From positions 62,535,001 through 62,599,000 of the forward strand of contig JARDYH010000002.1 of assembly GCA_029215795.1 (NCBI GenBank): DNA of 64,000 bases, written 5' to 3'. Within the stretch, counting starts at the first letter, position 1. Each line of letters begins with the position of its first letter. Under the pieces are notes generated by a model. It saw only the letters and a list, made by a program, of their open reading frames with translations, was not told the DNA's origin and made no database searches. The stretch is from Anniella stebbinsi (lineage: Eukaryota > Chordata > Lepidosauria > Squamata > Anniellidae). The position numbers and the translations under genes were made by a program. Positions 32,553-44,264 of the stretch are shown one piece after another.

Positions 32553-32665
32553 GAGCCTATCTACACTACTGCTTTCAAACGGTTTATAACAATTTTAAGC
32601 TGGTTAATAATTAACCGGTTTAAAACTGTTATAAACCATTTTAAAGCAATAGTGTAGATAGGTTC
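32553..32665. mobile_element. Foldback element, 113 bp
   Basis: 'gagcctatctacactactgcttt' at the left end and its near-perfect complement ending at 32665 frame a nearly continuous palindrome, with TTAATAATTAA at the centre (about 32603-32613). Probably a miniature DNA transposon. Superfamily open and no target-site duplication evident. Confidence 0.65.
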
Positions 32666-32827
32666 CCTGATATGCATTTCAATTAACCAGAAACATCTTG
32701 GTCTTGTCTTTATTAAGCTTCAATTTGGATTAAGCTTCAGTTAGAAAAAGACCCACTCAATGTTTGTGGACTGAAAAGGTACTGTGAGCAGAAAATAAAT
32801 GTCAGCCTGACACTATATATTATACAG

Positions 32828-33558
32828 TAGGGGTGTGCATCAGATCGGGTCCGATCCACGATCTGGAGCCGATCTGACCGAAATCAGATAAAATCGTCCA
32901 ATCTAATCCGAACCAGTCTGAAAGGACCCGATCCGGTTCGTATAAGATCTGAGCGTCAGACCTCCTCCTCCCCCTTGCGCTCCTTACCTGCCGGGGCCAT
33001 CTGCTGCCGTCCGCTGCCCCCTTCTACTGAGAAACAGGCTTCGCGGCCTGCCTCTCAGAAGCGCGCAGGTGATGACATCACCTGGCGCACTACTGAGAGG
33101 CAGGCCATGAAGCCTGTTTCTCAGTAAAAGGGGGCAGCGGATGGCAATGAATGGCCCCAGCAGGTAAGGAGCATGAGGGGGAGGGGGCTTACCTGCTGGG
33201 GCCGCCCACTGCCATCCGCTGCCGCCCATGGGTGGCAGCGGATGGCAGTGGACGGCCCTGGCAGGTATGGAGCATGAGTGGGAGGAGGGACAGGGAGGGG
33301 GGGAGTTAGGCCCCACTCACCTACCCATCGCCATGTTTTCCGTATAGGCTTGCATTGGATGAAAGCTTTCTTTCCCCAATGCAAGCCTATGGTGAAAACA
33401 CCCAAAATGGCGGCCGATCCGAAAATCGGACGTCCGATTTTTGGATTGGGATAGGGTCCGATCCGATGGACCTCCAATTTTGTCTGAACTAATCCAGGAC
33501 AACATCGGAGGTCCCGGTCCAGGTCCCGATCTGATCCGGGGGTCCGTGCACATCCCTA
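32828..33558. mobile_element. GC-rich hAT-type nonautonomous element, copy C
   Basis: Left terminus TAGGGGTGTGCAT, right GTGCACATCCCTA, with a perfect 8-bp target-site duplication TTATACAG (32820-32827 and 33559-33566). Shortest GC-rich member at 731 bp. It has one palindromic module centred near 33075 (GGTGATGACATCACC) with arms using 'tctactgagaaacaggct'. The order of subterminal arms is reversed relative to copy A: the 'gatccacgatc' arm is at the left here and the 'ggacctccaattttgtc' arm at the right. So it is inserted in the opposite orientation. Confidence 0.9.
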
Positions 33559-33566
33559 TTATACAG

Positions 33567-35744
33567 TCTGTGGCAGAAGTACACAACTCGCAGCCTATGT
33601 GGTCCTCTGCCACTCCATGTGTGGTCTTACATTCTGCAGTTGCCCTTCTCAGTTTTCCATGAATCCTAGTTGATCAATTGGGCCCTGGGGAAAAGACAGT
33701 TGCTCTAGCACTGGTGTTAGCAGTGCTGGAACAGAATTCTCAATGGGGGTGCCAGGAGGAATTATTGGGAACCTGAACCAGCTGGATTACTGCTTTACCA
33801 CTGCTAATGGTGGTGGGAAAACAGACCTTCCAGTCAGGATCCTTCCCCTGTGCATGTATGTGTGATACACAAGTCCATTCCCTGGCCCCTAGCCAACATC
33901 AAAAGGAACCCTTGCAGCCAGAAAGGTTGCAAGCTGCTGGTTTATGGAGAAAAATTTGGGGTACTGAATCTATTGCATCTTCCACTATCCAAAACACCTT
34001 TCCATTGGCCAGAAATACCCTTACCAAAATATAAAACTAGACTCTCCTTTATGTGTACATATACAGAACACATGCCTATTTAAAGAGTCCCTTCCATGAA
34101 CAGAAAGATGATCCTATCATCGATGAACTACTTCTGTCAAAGGTTGGGAGCCTGTGGATCCAATCCATTGTCACCATGCAGCATAGATCACATAGTTCCA
34201 CTCACACAAGATCCCTCAGCATGATTGTGGGTGATTCCCTCCTCATCCAGCAGCCCCCAAAGGCACATCACATATTATTCTGGTAGGAAGTAAGGATGAT
34301 TTTGCAAATTACAGTGGGCTATACGAGGAAGGAGGCAAGAAGAAAGATTGGTTGCCCATGTGGCCTCCTATGTATGCAGCCTTTGGATCCAACCTAATTA
34401 ATTAAAATATTTCTTGGCCATCTTTAAGGGCAGAAGCACTCCCAAGGTGGCTTACAGCAGTAAACCTACTGAAAATGGCAGAGTGTATATTAATTTGATT
34501 TGGAACCTCAGCTTTATGAACGCATATTGCAACTCACCCTACAATAGTGCATGTATTTTGTATGCTTCAAAAGTCATATTTGATCCCCAAACAGGGGAAA
34601 AGACTACTAACACCTGTTTTATATATTTATAAATATGCAATTAGGATGGTTTGTGATACCTCTTTCACATTATAGGGATTTGTCACGTATTTTCAGTCAC
34701 TTGTTGAATATGTTGACAGGGATACAGCTTGAAAGGTAGGCCTATCGACATCTGTCGAACAAGCCACCACAGGAATTACCGAGACAGCCATGCCTTTGGG
34801 GAAAGCCTGTGGATAAAGAAATACTTGATTGCTTAAAACTCACAAATGAAAGCTATTAATGAAAGGTCATTGTATGTACACAGATGTCTTTAGTGTGGAG
34901 TTGTTCAATTTCCCAGGGGCCATATACAATGAAAACATTTGATGTATTGACTTAGTTCAATGACAATTACATTTGCCTTTTTTATCAGCTAAAACGTAAA
35001 AGCATAAGTTACGGTACTTACGGTTTTGTTTTTACTATAGCACAACATTTTGATACTAGCAGCGCTATCAGACAAGCATTTTATCAAACATTAGTTACTG
35101 CCCACTCATGGTTTTTCACACGTCCTTTTAATGACAACGTCCACCATTTGTGCATCTCCTGCATCTTTTGGTCTTTTTTCCATGGCAAAATAAACCCTGG
35201 TAAATCTGACTTTTTTCCCCCAGCAAATCTTGCCATTTCCTGCTGTCATAAGATTCTGTCCTTTCCCCTTGTTTTCCAGAATACCCATGTGATATCATGT
35301 CTCTTACTCCCTGAGACTTCCTCATCAAAACCCACCTTTCAACAAAGCCTTTGGTTCAATCCCCTAGTCCTCATGTCCTAACGCAACTAAGTCTGTAATT
35401 GACCTAAACATGAAGAAACAATGGCAGAGCTTTCCTTCTCTATCCCATTTTCTACTTCTAATTCCCTCCCTTTTCTCTGTAGTTGGTTGTGCTGTAGAAA
35501 ATGATTTATTATAATCATATATTTTTTTTTAAAAAAATTAAATGTGAGCAATGGTTTTATATAAATTTTGTTTGTGTTTTTAAAAGCTCCTGAAGAAGGA
35601 ATTGTATTTCTGAAATGTGTTGGGCAAAATAAATATTTCAGACACTTTGTTCTTGTCCAGCATCCAGCAACCTTTTGTTGGCTGTCTGATGTATTTAGTC
35701 CAGAATTTTTCATAACTTTTGGAAAGTGTAAAACCAGTCCTTTG
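33567..35744. other. Unassigned intergenic DNA
   Basis: No gene signal. A possible inverted LINE tail lies at 34395-34465 ('attaattaaaatatttcttggcc..aaggtggcttaca'). The stretch at 35584-35660 ('ctcctgaagaaggaattgtatttctgaaatgtgttgggc') looks like a dispersed repeat. Otherwise nothing is recognised. Confidence 0.35.
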
Positions 35745-36248
35745 AAGATTGGATTAATGTGAGGGAGGCGTGACATCCAGTATGGATTTTTCGGACCTCC
35801 CAGCTTGGAAAAACTAAAAGGAAAAATCCCTATCTTTATAATGAAAGGACTATAAGTTAAAATTTAAACTTGTTTATGTGAAGCATAGTAGTACAGAAAT
35901 GTGGTGGGAGGATAAGTGAAAACAGCTTTTAAAAGCTTTGATAAGCCCCGGAAGATTTTGGGCTGGATGCCAATTGTCTCGAGGCTCAGCAAAGGCCTTT
36001 TTAAAGCATATTTGCCTTAGTTGTTGTCCTAAAAAAAAAAAAAGAGAGAGACCGAGAGAGAAAGGAATATTACGGACTTTAATAACTGATATATGAAAGA
36101 AGTGAAAGAGTTAAGATAAAAACAGTGACTGAATGATGGAAAGTTCCGGAGTAGCTGTCTGGGTGCCAGATGCATAGAGATCGCAGAGGAAGTATTTCTC
36201 CTCCAAGGTGGGCAAGGAAGGCTAAAATACACCCCTCTGATAAAAAAA

Positions 36249-37104
36249 TTGGCACGTTTGATAAGAATAGAGTCAGACAAATTAATTATGAAAGGGGCAG
36301 GAAAAGGAGAAAACAAAGTGGGCCCTTTTCAAACCAGAAGTGGTAATCATAAAACTGGAACTATGCCAGGAGCTGTTTCTAAGGGAACCAAACCACAGGA
36401 ATATCAACAATTGTTTTCAGCGGAGTTACTAGCAAATATCCAAATAATGATGGACAACAGCTTAGACAGGCAGAAGGGAGAAATTATGAAAGAAGTTAAA
36501 GCAGAAATTCATAAATCTCAGTTAGAACTACAGGCAAGCCTTCAAGCTGTAAATGCCAAACTGTCATCTCTGGAACAAAAAACTGAAGAGAACAAAGACA
36601 AAAATAAAGAGCAAGATATTAAAATTCAAGAAATGGATATATGCCTAATTGCTATTGAGGACAGAGATCGAAGATCTAATATTCGAATCAGATCCTTCCA
36701 GGAACAGCAGGTGGAAAATCCAAAGATTTTGGGAGATAAAATAATGGAATGGATCAAGGAGATGGACCCCCAAACGGCTTGGGAAGATGCTGATATTGAA
36801 AGGATCCACAGAGTTGGATATAAGAAAAGGGGGATGTTCCCAAGGGATATAATTGTTAAATTTGCGAATTACTACAAAAAAGAAAAATTAATGCAAGCAA
36901 TTAGACGTGTTGGTCAACTAACAACTGATGTTCCAATCAACGCCGATACAGGTTTATAATGATCTTTGTTCTCAAACGATCCAATGGAGGAAAAGTGTGA
37001 AGTTGTGCACAACAACCCTGCGGAAGAATTCAATTGTTTACAGCTGGGGATACCCAGTATTTTTGAGCTTTGTGTGGCAGGGGAAACAACATAGAATAAC
37101 ATAA
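36249..37104 (+). pseudogene. L1 ORF1 (RNA-binding protein), one frameshift
   Basis: L1 ORF1p is a trimeric nucleic-acid chaperone. Visible are a basic N-terminus, a coiled coil (about residues 55-135, rich in K/E/Q with heptads such as 'LQAVNAKLSSLEQKTEEN'), and the RRM start 'RDRRSNIRIRSF' (about residues 140-151). The C-terminal domain begins with 'RIHRVGYKKRGMFPRDIIVKFANYYKKE'. The frame stops at 36959, but the missing C-terminal piece reads on in the next frame from about 36946 ('QVYNDLCSQTIQWRKSV', then 'YSWGYPVFLSFVW') to a stop at 37104. A single frameshift near 36945 therefore inactivated it. The true start may be a later ATG, since the N-terminus is poorly conserved in the family. 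Confidence 0.88.
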
Positions 37105-37365
37105 TGCAAGCAAGGGATGGATTTACTGGGGAAGCTGAGCCTGATGGAGAAAGATACCAATGGAAGGCAAGAACAAGAAGGAGAAGATCAAGGGGCAGGA
37201 AGAGGCAGTCTGTGACTGAGTTATGGATTAAAGAGGGATAGAAGAAAAGAATTAAAGGGAGGAGAGGATCTACTGCAGCTCCAGGGTGGTGAAGTCACCT
37301 CCCCCCCGAAGGGTCCTAAAAAAAGGAACTAAGGGAGCCATTGCCCAGGAGTAATCCTGGTGAAG

Positions 37366-37414
37366 AGGGGGGAATGGGGGGTATATGTGGGAGGGGTGGT
37401 GGTGGGAGGGGGGT
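37366..37414 (+). other. G-rich tract between L1 ORF1 and ORF2
   Basis: Repeated runs of 3-6 G ('gagggggg', 'atggggggta', 'gggaggggtgg', 'gtgggaggggggt') just before ORF2. They could form a G-quadruplex in the RNA or DNA. Whether it affects ORF2 translation is unknown. Confidence 0.5.
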
Positions 37415-37461
37415 AAATGTAACACAAAAGGAGACCTACAAAGAGAATTAAGGTCGGAATT

Positions 37462-40400
37462 ATGGAAAATAAATTAAGAATTGTAACTTTAAATGTTAAA
37501 GGGCTTGGAAATGTTGTTAAAAGGAAGAGGGTGGAAGCGATGTTGAATAAAGAAAAAGCAGATATAATATTTTTACAAGAAACTCATCAATCGAAAGATG
37601 GAGTAAATGAGCCGAAAATGAGGGATGTGGGAGTATATGAGAAAGCATTTGGGACTTCTAAAACGAGAGGAGTAGCAATAATAATTTCTAAAAAAATGTG
37701 GTATCAACATAGTAAAAGCAAAGACGGATGATATGGGGAGATATTTAATAATACACTGTACGGTGGGGGAAGAAGAATATGTATTGATTAATATTTATGC
37801 TCCAAATGGAAATCAGATGGAATTTTATGATAAAGTTGTTAGAGCTATGGGGAATTTGGGGAAAGCAAATATTGTAATGGCTGGTGACTTTAATATGGTG
37901 ATGGATAAATCAAAGGATAAAGATAATATACTGAGAACTTTAAAAGGTATTGGTAAAACTGGTTTAAGTAAAGTAATGGATGAAAAAGAATTATTAGATG
38001 TGTGGGGGGTAATAAAAGGGGAAGAAAGGAAATATACCTTTTATTCACTGAAATATAAGAGTTACTCTAGGATTGATTATATTTTTGTGTCAAAGAATTT
38101 GATTTCTAAGATAATAGATAGTGAAATAGGAGTTACTAAAATCACAGATCATACATTATTAAGTATGGATATTAAAATAAAGAAAGATTATAGAGAAGCA
38201 AAAAGGTGGAGAATGGATACAAAATTTTTAAATTATAAAAACATTGTTGAGAAAATGAAAAAAGAAATACAGACAATATGGGAAATTAACGAAACAGGGC
38301 AAAATTCTCAAGCGATAGTATGGGACACAATGAAAGCGGTAGTAAGAGGGATATGTATTAGAGAATTGTGTAAATTAAGAAGACTACAAGAAGTACAAAG
38401 TAAAAAAAATGAAGAGGAGGTTAGGAATTTAGAGGAACAACTGAGAATAAGTAAAGATAAATGAATATACGCTCAGCTTCAAGCTAAAAAGAAGGAACTT
38501 GAGAAAGAGGATCTAGAGAGAGTTCAGAAAGATTTGATATATTTGAAAAGGGATTTCTTTGAACATAGTAACAAAAATTCTAAAATGCTGGCCAGGTCCA
38601 CGCAGTCGAGGAAGGCAAAGAATATGATAGGGATAATTAAAGACAAAACAGGGAAAAGCTGTAATTTAATGAAAGATAAATTAAATATATTTCAAGAATT
38701 TTATCAGAAATTGTATACATCAGGAGTGGGCCCACAGGTAAGGATAGTGGATTATGTAGAGATGAATTGGAAAATAAGATTACAAGAGAAAGATAGGGAT
38801 TATATGGAAGGTTTAATGACTGGAAAAGAAATAGAAGGAATCACTGATAAATTAAAAGGAGGGAAATCTCCGGGTTTAGATGGGTTGGGGCCGGAATATT
38901 ATAAGATATTTAGGGAGTTATTGGTACTGAAATTGAAAGTATTATATAACAATATATTAGAGGGAGAGAAGACCCCACCATCATGGGAACATTCTTTGAT
39001 TATATTAATCCCGAAACCGGATAAGGATTTAACAGACCCAGCTTCTTATAGACCTATATCTTTAATAAATCAAGATTAAATTTTTTTTACGGCAATTATG
39101 GCAACAAGAATGAATACTTTTATAAATAAGTATATAAAAAAGGATCAATGTGGATTCATTTCAGAGAGGCAAATGCCTAATTTAATTGGGAGAGTATTGA
39201 ATATAATAAATGTTATAAAAAAGGAATTTAAAAGCAGGGTTGATAGCATTAGACTTTTTAAAGCCTTTGAATGTGTGGAATGGCCAGCGTTAAAAACAAT
39301 TATAAAAACATTTGGGTTTGGAGAAAAAATTATAGGAGTGATTAATCAGTTATACACAAATAATAAAGCAGTGGTGATGGTTAATGATGGGTTAACACAA
39401 CAAATTACCTTAGCCCGAGGTACTAGACAAGGGTGTCCTCTTTCTCCGATTTATTTGCAATAGTTATAGAAATTTTGGCAAATGTTATTAGGGAAGATGG
39501 GAGATTAAAAGGGAAAGGAGGAAAAGAAAAGATAAAAATTAATATGTTTGCGGATGATACATTACTGACATTAGGAAATCCTATGGAGACTCTGGAAGAA
39601 ATAAAGCATCATTTGAGAGAATTTGGGGAGAATACAGGATTACAAGTAAATTGGGGGAAATCAGAAATGATGTTATTTAATTATAATAAAGAGGAAAGGG
39701 AGGAGTGTAGTATAAAACTTGGTCTTAAAATTAAAAATATAGTGCGCTATTTAGGAGTTAATATTATGAAAGATTTAGAAAAGTTAGAAGAAATTAATTT
39801 TAGTAGCTTGAAGAAACAGATAATGAACAAATTAGAGGCTTGTAGGAAGTTAAAGCATTCCTGGTTTGGTAGAATAGCGGTTATTAAAATGAAGATATTA
39901 CTTAAGATAATTTTTTTGTTTAGAATGTTACCAATTAAAATAACAGAAGTAGAAATAAAGAGTTGGCAAAGTATGATAAATAATTATCGTAATGGAGATA
40001 AAAAAGCAAGGATTAATAAAGGGAAATGGTATAAGATATAAAAGAAAGGAGGGTTGGCACTTCCAAATATAAAGATGTATTACATAGCTAATCAATTAAG
40101 ACATGTTATAAATAATATAGTAGGAAAAGAGAATTTAGAAATAGAGTTAGAATTACAATATATATATTTTTAGTAAAATACAAAAGAAACAACGGAAGGA
40201 AATGGAAAATCCCTTTTTAAAAATATTGTAGAGATTTGGGATAAGTATATAAAAAAATTAGCACCAGGAATTTCTCCACTAACTCCAATGGTATTACTGG
40301 AGAACTTCCCAAGGAATTTAAGGAGAGATATGGAAGGGGTATTGAGGGAGCAGAAAATTATTAAAGTGAAAGATTGGATGAAAAGAATGTTTAATAAAGA

Positions 40401-42970
40401 GCAAATAGAAGAAGTATTAAGAGGACAAAAGATCTCATGGATCAAATGTATACAATTGGAACAATGGACGCAAAATTGGAAAAATAAAAATAAAGATTGT
40501 AGAGATAATACAAGATTTGAGAACTTAATAGAATCAAGAGAAAAGGAGGGGGAAATTAAAAGTAAAATAGGTATGATAAGTGAAAAATATAAAATATTGA
40601 GAGAAGATAGAGACCAACAGGATCCTCTTAAATTAATATGGGAAGAGGATTTAACAAAACAAATTAGTGATTGTAACTAGGGATGTGCAGGAACCCCCCG
40701 GATCAGATTGGGACCCGGATTGGGACCTCCAATTTTATCCCGGATCGGACAAAATCGGAGGCCCCCCGGACTGGATCGGGCCTGATCCCGATCCAAAAAT
40801 CAGACATCTGATTTTTGGATCGGCCGCCATTTTTGTTTTCCCCATAGACTTGCATTGGGGGAAAGAAAGCTTTCCCCCAATGCAAGTCTATGGGGAAAAA
40901 ATGGTGGTGGGTGGGTGAGGGGAGCCTAACTCCCCCCTCCCTGTCCCTCCCTCCCCCACGGTTACCTCCCGGGGCCATCCGCGGGTGCCAGCGGACGGCC
41001 CCAGCAGGTAAGCCCCCCCTCGCAGTTCTCCTTACCTGCCGGGCTGTCCTCTGCCATCCACTGCCGCCTGGGAGGCAGTGGATGGCAGTGGACAGCCCCG
41101 GCAGGTAAGCCCCCCCTCACGCTCCTCTTTACCTGCCAGGGCGTCCTCTTCCTTCACCTGCCGGAGATCTACTGAGAACTAGGCTTCACGGCCTAGTCCT
41201 CAGTAGAACGCCAGGTGATGATGTCATCACCTGGCGCTCTACTGAGGACTAGGCCACGAAGGCTAGTTCTCAGTAGATCTCTGGCAGGTGAAGAAAGAAG
41301 ATGCCCTAGCAGGTAAGTGGACCCCCTCCCTCCCTCCCTCCTCCCCCCCGCAATCCTCACCTGGCCGGGCTGTCCACTTCCATCGGTGGGTGCTCACTGG
41401 CGCCCGCCGATGGAAGCGGACAGCCCCCCCAGGTAAGCCCCCCTCACGGTTCTCCTTACCTGCTGGGGTGTCCTCTACCTTCACCTGCCGGAGATCTACT
41501 GAGAACTAGGCTTCGCGGCCTAGTCCTCAGTAGAGCACCAGGTGATCATCTGGCATTCTACTGAGGACTAGGCCACAAAGCCTAGTTCTCAGTAGATCTC
41601 CGGCAGGTGAAGAAAGAAGACGCCCTGGCAGGTAAGTGGACCCCCACTCCCTCCCTCCCTCCCTCCCTCCTCCCCTCCCTCCTCCCCCCCGCGATCCTCA
41701 CCTGGCCGGGCTGTCCGCTTCCATTGGCGGGTGCCTACTGGCGCCCACCGATGGAAGCGGACAGCCCTCCCAGGTAAGCCCTCCCCTCGCTGTCCACTTC
41801 CATTGGCGGGTGCCCGCTGGCGCCTGCCGATGGAAGCGGACAGCCCCCCCAGGTAAGCCCCCCCTTGCGGTTCTCCTTACTTGCCGGGGCGTCTTCTTTC
41901 TTCACCTGCCGGAGATCTACTGAGAACTAGGCTTCGCAGCCTAGTCCTCAGTAGATCTCTGGCAGGTGAAGAAAGAAGATGCCCTGGTAGGTAAGTGGAC
42001 CCCCACTCCTCCCTCCCTCCTTCCTCCCCTCCCTCCTCCCCCCCGCAATCCTCACCTGGCCGGGCTGTCTGCTTCCATCGGCGGGTGCCCGCTGGCACCT
42101 GCCGATGGAAATGTACAGCCCTCCCAGGTAAGTCCCCCCCCCGCTGTCTGTTTCTATCGGCAGGCACCCACTGGCGCCCGCCAATGGAAGCAGCAGCAGG
42201 CACCAGTGGCGCCTGCCGATCCTCCAATTTTTCGGAGCCAGATCTGGTCCTTCCGGACCGGTTCGGAAAAGATCGGACGATCCAGAGGGGTGATCAGAAA
42301 TCAGATAATTGCATCTGATTTCCCCTGGATTGGTTCCGGATCGTGGATCAGAGCCGATCCAGTGCACACCCCTAATTGTAACTGGGGGAGGATATGGGAA
42401 TCAAGAATGCTAAAGTTATTATCAATAAGGATAAAAGAGAATTATTACAAAATAATTTGGAGGTGGTACCTAACACCAGTAAGATTACATCAGATAGACA
42501 AGAAAATTTCGATGGTATGTTGGAGGGGTTGTCAGGAGGTTGGAACATACTTTCATATGTGGTGGACATGTGAGTACGTACAAAAATTTTGGAAAAGAGT
42601 TTTTAAAGAAATAAGTGAAATAACGGGAAGCAGTGTGGAAGCAAGTCCAAACTTGGCTTTACTTTCAATTTTTGATAAAGCATATGGAAATCAAAATATG
42701 AAGGATGTGATTAACAACCTCCTGAAACCTGCTAGATTAATGATAGCTGAGAACTGGAAAATACAAGGAAATTATAGAATAGAAGAATGGTATAGAGAGG
42801 TGTGGGATATCACGATTAATGATAAATTAACATGTAAGATAAAAGTAAAGAGGGGATTATCTAAGAATGATTTTGAAAATATATGGTGTCCATTGTTAGA
42901 GTTTGTTTTAATAAAGGGGAAAGGGTGTACACCTTTAAAAGATTCTTTACAATTTTGGAAGAATGTATAA
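37462..42970 (+). pseudogene. L1 ORF2 (endonuclease-reverse transcriptase), disrupted
   Basis: Starts at ATG 37462. APE-type endonuclease: 'LNVKGLGN' (Asn), 'FLQETH' (Glu), 'INIYAPN' (Tyr), 'AGDFNMVMD' (Asp, Asn), 'SRIDYIFVS' and 'ITDHTLLSMD' (Asp-His), through about 38180. The frame shifts near 37731 and there is an in-frame TGA at 38462. RT: 'GKSPGLDGLGPEYYK' (about 38868), 'IPKPDKDLTDPASYRPISLIN' (39008), 'GTRQGCPLSP' (39420), and the catalytic F-A-D-D-T (about 39547-39561). In motif A the canonical L-D-A-E-K-A-F-D region reads R-L-F-K-A-F-E in frame, while L-D survives in the adjacent frame at 39249-39254. The C-terminal Cys/His cluster C-W-R-G-C..H-M-W-W-T-C follows the hAT insertion. 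Not functional. Confidence 0.92.
40678..42374. mobile_element. GC-rich hAT-type nonautonomous element, copy D, inside L1 ORF2
   Basis: Left terminus TAGGGATGTGCAGG, right GTGCACACCCCTA, with a perfect 8-bp target-site duplication ATTGTAAC (40670-40677 and 42375-42382). It carries three palindromic modules of the 'gagatctactgagaactaggct' type. The first (about 41150-41290) has a full core GGTGATGATGTCATCACC, the second (about 41480-41610) a shortened core, and the third (about 41905-41975) no core. Between them are 'gcaggtaagc' motifs and direct repeats of a 'ttccat.gg.gggtgc' block with its inverse. The central early palindrome is extended by a GAAAGCTTTC centre (40865-40874). Its position proves it landed after the L1. 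Confidence 0.92.
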
Positions 42971-43302
42971 CATAATAGTATAAAAGTAGGTCTCAATGGG
43001 TTGGGGGAGCATTGGGGGTTGTTAAGGTTATGTTAGTATATTTTTTGTATGATTGTGTTGTATTATATGTTGAAAATAATAAAGATATTTTTAAAAAAAG
43101 ATTGGATTAATGTGTGTGTGTACACTTGTGTGAAATCTAAGAATGTTCAGGCTTGGCGTGGGCTTACCTTTAAATGTGAGGTGGCCAACATTTCTTTCTT
43201 CGTTTCTTTCACAGAAAATAAAAGCATTGTTGCTACTTCGGCCAATAGAGGCAGACATCTTCCTGCCTCTCAAAGATGCCCATGGAGTCATGGTAGTTCA
43301 TG

Positions 43303-44264
43303 ACATGGGGCTTGTCTACACCTGCCATTTTTCCCAGGGTGGTCACGAGGTCATCCCTGCGTGTCCAAATGACACACAGCTGATCCCAGAGTGAACTGGG
43401 GATGAGCACTCAGTTCTCTCAGGATAGCTGGGACTGCTTTTCCCCATTCTTTCCTACCATCTCAGGACCATCCCAAGCTCCATGGGTGGTGTGGCTCTCC
43501 CTCCCAGGGCCTTCCCTATTCTCCATGAATAGCGGGGCTCAGGAAACAGGCATGGAGCTATGCGGGGTGGGGGAGTCCGTGGGTATCGGGATGAGGGGGT
43601 TTGGGTCCAGGCTACCTACGGGATCGCCTTCTCCCGTATAATCCGCCCCACACACTCAGGTCCTCTGGGAAGAATTTACTCCAGTCAGCCAGAACTAGGC
43701 TGACGAGTGTTACCCAGAGGACCTTCTCTTCTGCCGCTCCCAGGCTGTGGAATGGCCTGCCGGAGGAGATTCGACAAATTAGCAGTCTTCTGGAATTTAA
43801 GAAAGCCGTGAAGACTGCTCTCTTCCGGCAGGCCTATCCAGTTTAATTTTAAGATGTTTTTAATAATGTATTTGTTTTTATCTGTTTTAATGGTTTATCT
43901 ATTTTATTGTTTTTATATTTATATTTAGTGTTGTTCCCCGCCTCGATCTAGATGGAGAGGCAGGTTAGAAATGAAATAAATAAATAAATAAATAAAATAA
44001 ATCTTTGGGCTAGTGCTTGGCTTCTTCCAGTGCCAAGTTTGTTGTATTTTTTTTAAGTGTTCCTTTGTGCAGGATTTCACCAGTGTAATTGCACAAATAT
44101 CTCTTTAAAAACAAAACAAAACTAATGGCACCCCAGAACATTGTCCCTCTTTACTTCTGGGACAACCCGCTGGCATGTGGCCCCTGAGGGATGATCCCAG
44201 AAGTGAAAAACTCTGTGATCATCCCTCCCCACTCCCCAAAGGGCTGCAGGTGTAGATGAGCCTA
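43303..44264. mobile_element. Inverted-repeat element of the CTACACCTGCC family, with LINE inside
   Basis: GGGGCTTGTCTACACCTGCC at the left and 'gctgcaggtgtagatgagcc' at the right are inverted relatives of each other and of the ends at 4163-4625. The interior shares 'gtcatccc'-type short words with that copy. An L2-like LINE end (43590-44003) appears to be inserted within. No clear target-site duplication. Confidence 0.5.
43590..44003 (+). mobile_element. L2-like LINE 3' end with coding tail
   Basis: An open stretch ending at 43846 carries 'RTFSSAAPRLWNGLPEEIRQISSLLEFKKAVKTALF', the conserved extreme C-terminus of CR1/L2-group ORF2. A tail 'gttgttccccgcctcgatctagatggagaggcaggttagaaatg' and (AAAT)n follow. 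Only about 80 codons remain. Confidence 0.8.

Larger units (their letters stand above)
35762..43098 (+). mobile_element. Full-length L1 retrotransposon (L1-c) with nested hAT
   Basis: Flanked by a perfect 17-bp target-site duplication AAGATTGGATTAATGTG (35745-35761 and 43099-43115). Order: 5' UTR 35762-36248, ORF1 36249-37104 (frameshifted), a G-rich linker, ORF2 37462-42970 with stops and shifts, and a short 3' UTR ending 'aataataaagatatttttaaaaaa'. Without the hAT insertion at 40678-42374 the element is about 5.6 kb, normal for vertebrate L1. The intact duplication and complete 5' end show a full-length insertion that decayed in place. Confidence 0.93.

Noticed and set aside
41966..42970. 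334-codon open frame on the + strand
   Set aside because: It fuses the right end of hAT copy D with the C-terminus of L1 ORF2. The first third is a translation of GC-rich transposon ends. It is a chance read-through, not a fusion gene.
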